A DNA stretch of 64,000 nucleotides, taken from positions 74,679,348-74,743,347 of the forward strand of contig NC_080427.1 of the NCBI RefSeq assembly GCF_029873635.1. The letters run 5' to 3'. The notes under the pieces are model-generated. The model was not told where the DNA came from, searched no databases, and saw nothing but the letters and a program-made list of their open reading frames with translations. Origin of the DNA: Malania oleifera. Lineage: Eukaryota; Streptophyta; Magnoliopsida; Santalales; Ximeniaceae. Each line of letters begins with the position of its first letter. The stretch's first letter is position 1. This document shows, piece by piece, positions 49,901 to 52,900 of the stretch. A program made the position numbers and the translations under genes.

Positions 49901-52900
49901 CTTTTCCTCATCTAGGTTGTATTTTCTCTTATCTCCTTCTGATAGATTTTCTTTTCTTCTTTAAGAAAAAAAAAGGAATTTTGTCTCATCTTCAGTTTGC
50001 TGATGATACTAATTTCTCTTATGTGATTATAGAGGTTCTAGTTTGAACATTCTGATTCTCCTTCAAATCTTTGAGCCGCTTTATGGGCTAAAAATTAATT
50101 TCCGGAGGAGTGGTACTGCTGCCATGAATAAGCTCCAATAGATCTAAGGATCTAGCTTTGTAGCAGGTTATAGTATCCTAGACAAGTTGATGTAGGACAA
50201 GTAATAGAATTTAGGCATAGAAAGAGAATTGAGAGAAATAGGGGTGAGAAGAAGAAGAATAAGAAGAAGAAGTAGACAAGAAAGAGACAGGATAGAGGAT
50301 GAAGAAGGAAGAAGAAGAGAAGCAAGAATCCTATGGAAGAGAGAGATGAAGAGAGAGAAACTGCAGCAATCTGATTTCAAAATGAAAACTGTAGAACAAC
50401 TTACATGTCAAGCCCTTATACCCACCACTACAAACACATATTACATAAAAGGCCTAAAAAAACAAGGAATTACAAAATAACCCCATGAGCATTTATACCA
50501 ACCACTACAAACACATATTACATAAAAGACCCAACAAAACAAGGAATTACAAAATAACCTCATTAAACCTAAATTAACTAACCTTCTAAAACAACAAGAA
50601 TTTTTGCGAATTGAAATATAGAAACCTAGCTACAATATAAACATCTGAAGTTCTCCATTATTGGAGAAGAAACAGGAATCCTGCGTGAGAGAGAGACAGT
50701 GAGACAGATATTGTAGCAATTTGATTTCAAAATGATAACCGTACAATAACTTACATTTCATGCACTTATACCCACCACTGCGAACACATTACATAAAAGC
50801 CCCAAAAAACAAGGAATTACAAAATAACCCCAATAAACCTAAATTAACTAAACTTCTAAAACAACAAGAGTTTTCGCAAACTAAAATATAAAAAGCTAGC
50901 TACAAAATAAACATCTAAGTTCTCCACCGTTGTTTTTGCATCACTAGCCTTTATCTAGTTTTGGAGGGGTCCCATTGGGTTGTAAGACTAGCTCAATGAG
51001 TTCTTGGATCCAACGCTAGGGAGGTGTCTAAGCATTTGGATGAGTGGAAAAAACATTATTTTATTTAGGGGCCAATTAATCTTATCCAAGCTTGTCTTGA
51101 TGGTATCCCCTTTATTATTTTCCTATTTTCAGAACTCCTGTGATGATAATAATCTTAAGAAAATTATGAGAGGGTCTTGTGTTGGGGAGAAGAGGGTTCA
51201 CTTGGTTTGCTGGGAGGTTGTGTGTAGGTGTAAGTTGGATGGAGGTTTGATTCTTGGAAAGCTTGTGTCTAAAAACATTTCTATTTTGGCTAAATGATTA
51301 TGTTGGCCTAACAAGGTTAATCTCGTTTTGATGATAACAAATCAAGGTTACTTAACATGTCTATGTAAGTTTGAGTTTCAGGACTTAAGGGTTGTAGTGA
51401 GCATACTTGAAGAGATTAATGCATTTGAACACTTAAAGTCATGACTCATGAAGGATATAAAGTTATGTGAGATATGAGCTCGTTGAAGCAGTGCATAAAG
51501 CTTTGAAGACATATTGGAAGCTTCACAACATGAAGACTTAGGCATGTAGATAGGAAAATCTTATGAAAGTCTCATGTAAGTACTTCAAAACTCAATATTG
51601 ATTGATTGAAGCTCCTAGGATATGTCATTGGACTTAGATACCTGATTTTATACATGGAAAATATTTTCTCAAAGTCGAAATTAAGTTTTCCATTACGTGA
51701 ATTGAGTTTGGAACCAAAAATATTGAAAAACAAGTGTTGCTGAAAGGACAGGCGACTGTTGTTAAATCATCAGGCGACTGTGGTGCTATTGAGTTTGAAA
51801 ATATACAAACAGAAAAGGCACAGGCAACTGACCTATTGGGCACAGTCAGCTGACACCATTCTGACTTTCTGAATACGCTGATTTTAAAATAGCACAAGCG
51901 ACTGACCCTTCGAGGACAGGCGCGTATGTTTAAACGAGTTACAGCACTGATCTTGTTTCCATTTCTTGCGTGATTGGTTTCCAAATTGAGAGAAAACTTC
52001 AGAGAAACTTTTTAAAACCCTAGTGCACTATTTAAACATCATATTCTCGTGCATTAGGGTAACGAAAATTTCAAAAAGAAAGAGAATGGCACGTTCATAC
52101 TTGGCAAAACTCCCTGGTTATACTATTGCTGTGTTCTTTTCAATTATACTCAGAAAATTGATCTGATCTTTCAAATCCTACACGTTTGAATCAGTTCTAG
52201 TGATATACTTTCGAGCTTCAACTTTCATATTGTTTATTTGAAGTTTTGTTTTGAATTTAACATGTACTAATCTGCTCATTCGAGGAGCGTTTATCTTGTA
52301 CAAGCAATTTTTTGCTGTTTGTTGTATTGTTTGACGATTCAGGTACTGAATCGTTGCCTAGCGAGAGGGGATTCTCGTTAGAGAGGTGAACTCCACCTTT
52401 GAGGGAGAGAGGTTGTAACTTCACCTAGTAACGAAGTTGGGAAAGGAAATCCTCACAGCGCTTTGCATGAGGCAAGGACGTAGGCTGCGGTCGAACCTTG
52501 TAAAAACAATGCTGTTCACCTTTCTCTTCCCTACTCTTTTAATTTCTACAAGATATAACCTGCGTGCTTGAATATATTTTTATTATCATCTTGCATATTG
52601 AATAGTGCTGAATATCGAATCTTGGTAAATGTTGAATCTTGTTGAATATTGAATCCTGGTGAATATTGAAACTTGCTGTATATCAAATAGTGTTGAATGC
52701 CAAGTGATTGTTATTAAACATATATCAGTTGTATGATTGAGTTGTTGGATTAAAATTTCAGATAAACATATAATTCTAAATCTGTAAAGTAATTTATTTG
52801 AGGAGGAACTAGTTGTAAATTGATTTTCAGATTAAAGCATGAGAGCTGAAGTTAAACAAGTGATTCACTAAATCTGATTTGAAAGAAAATTTATTTGTTG

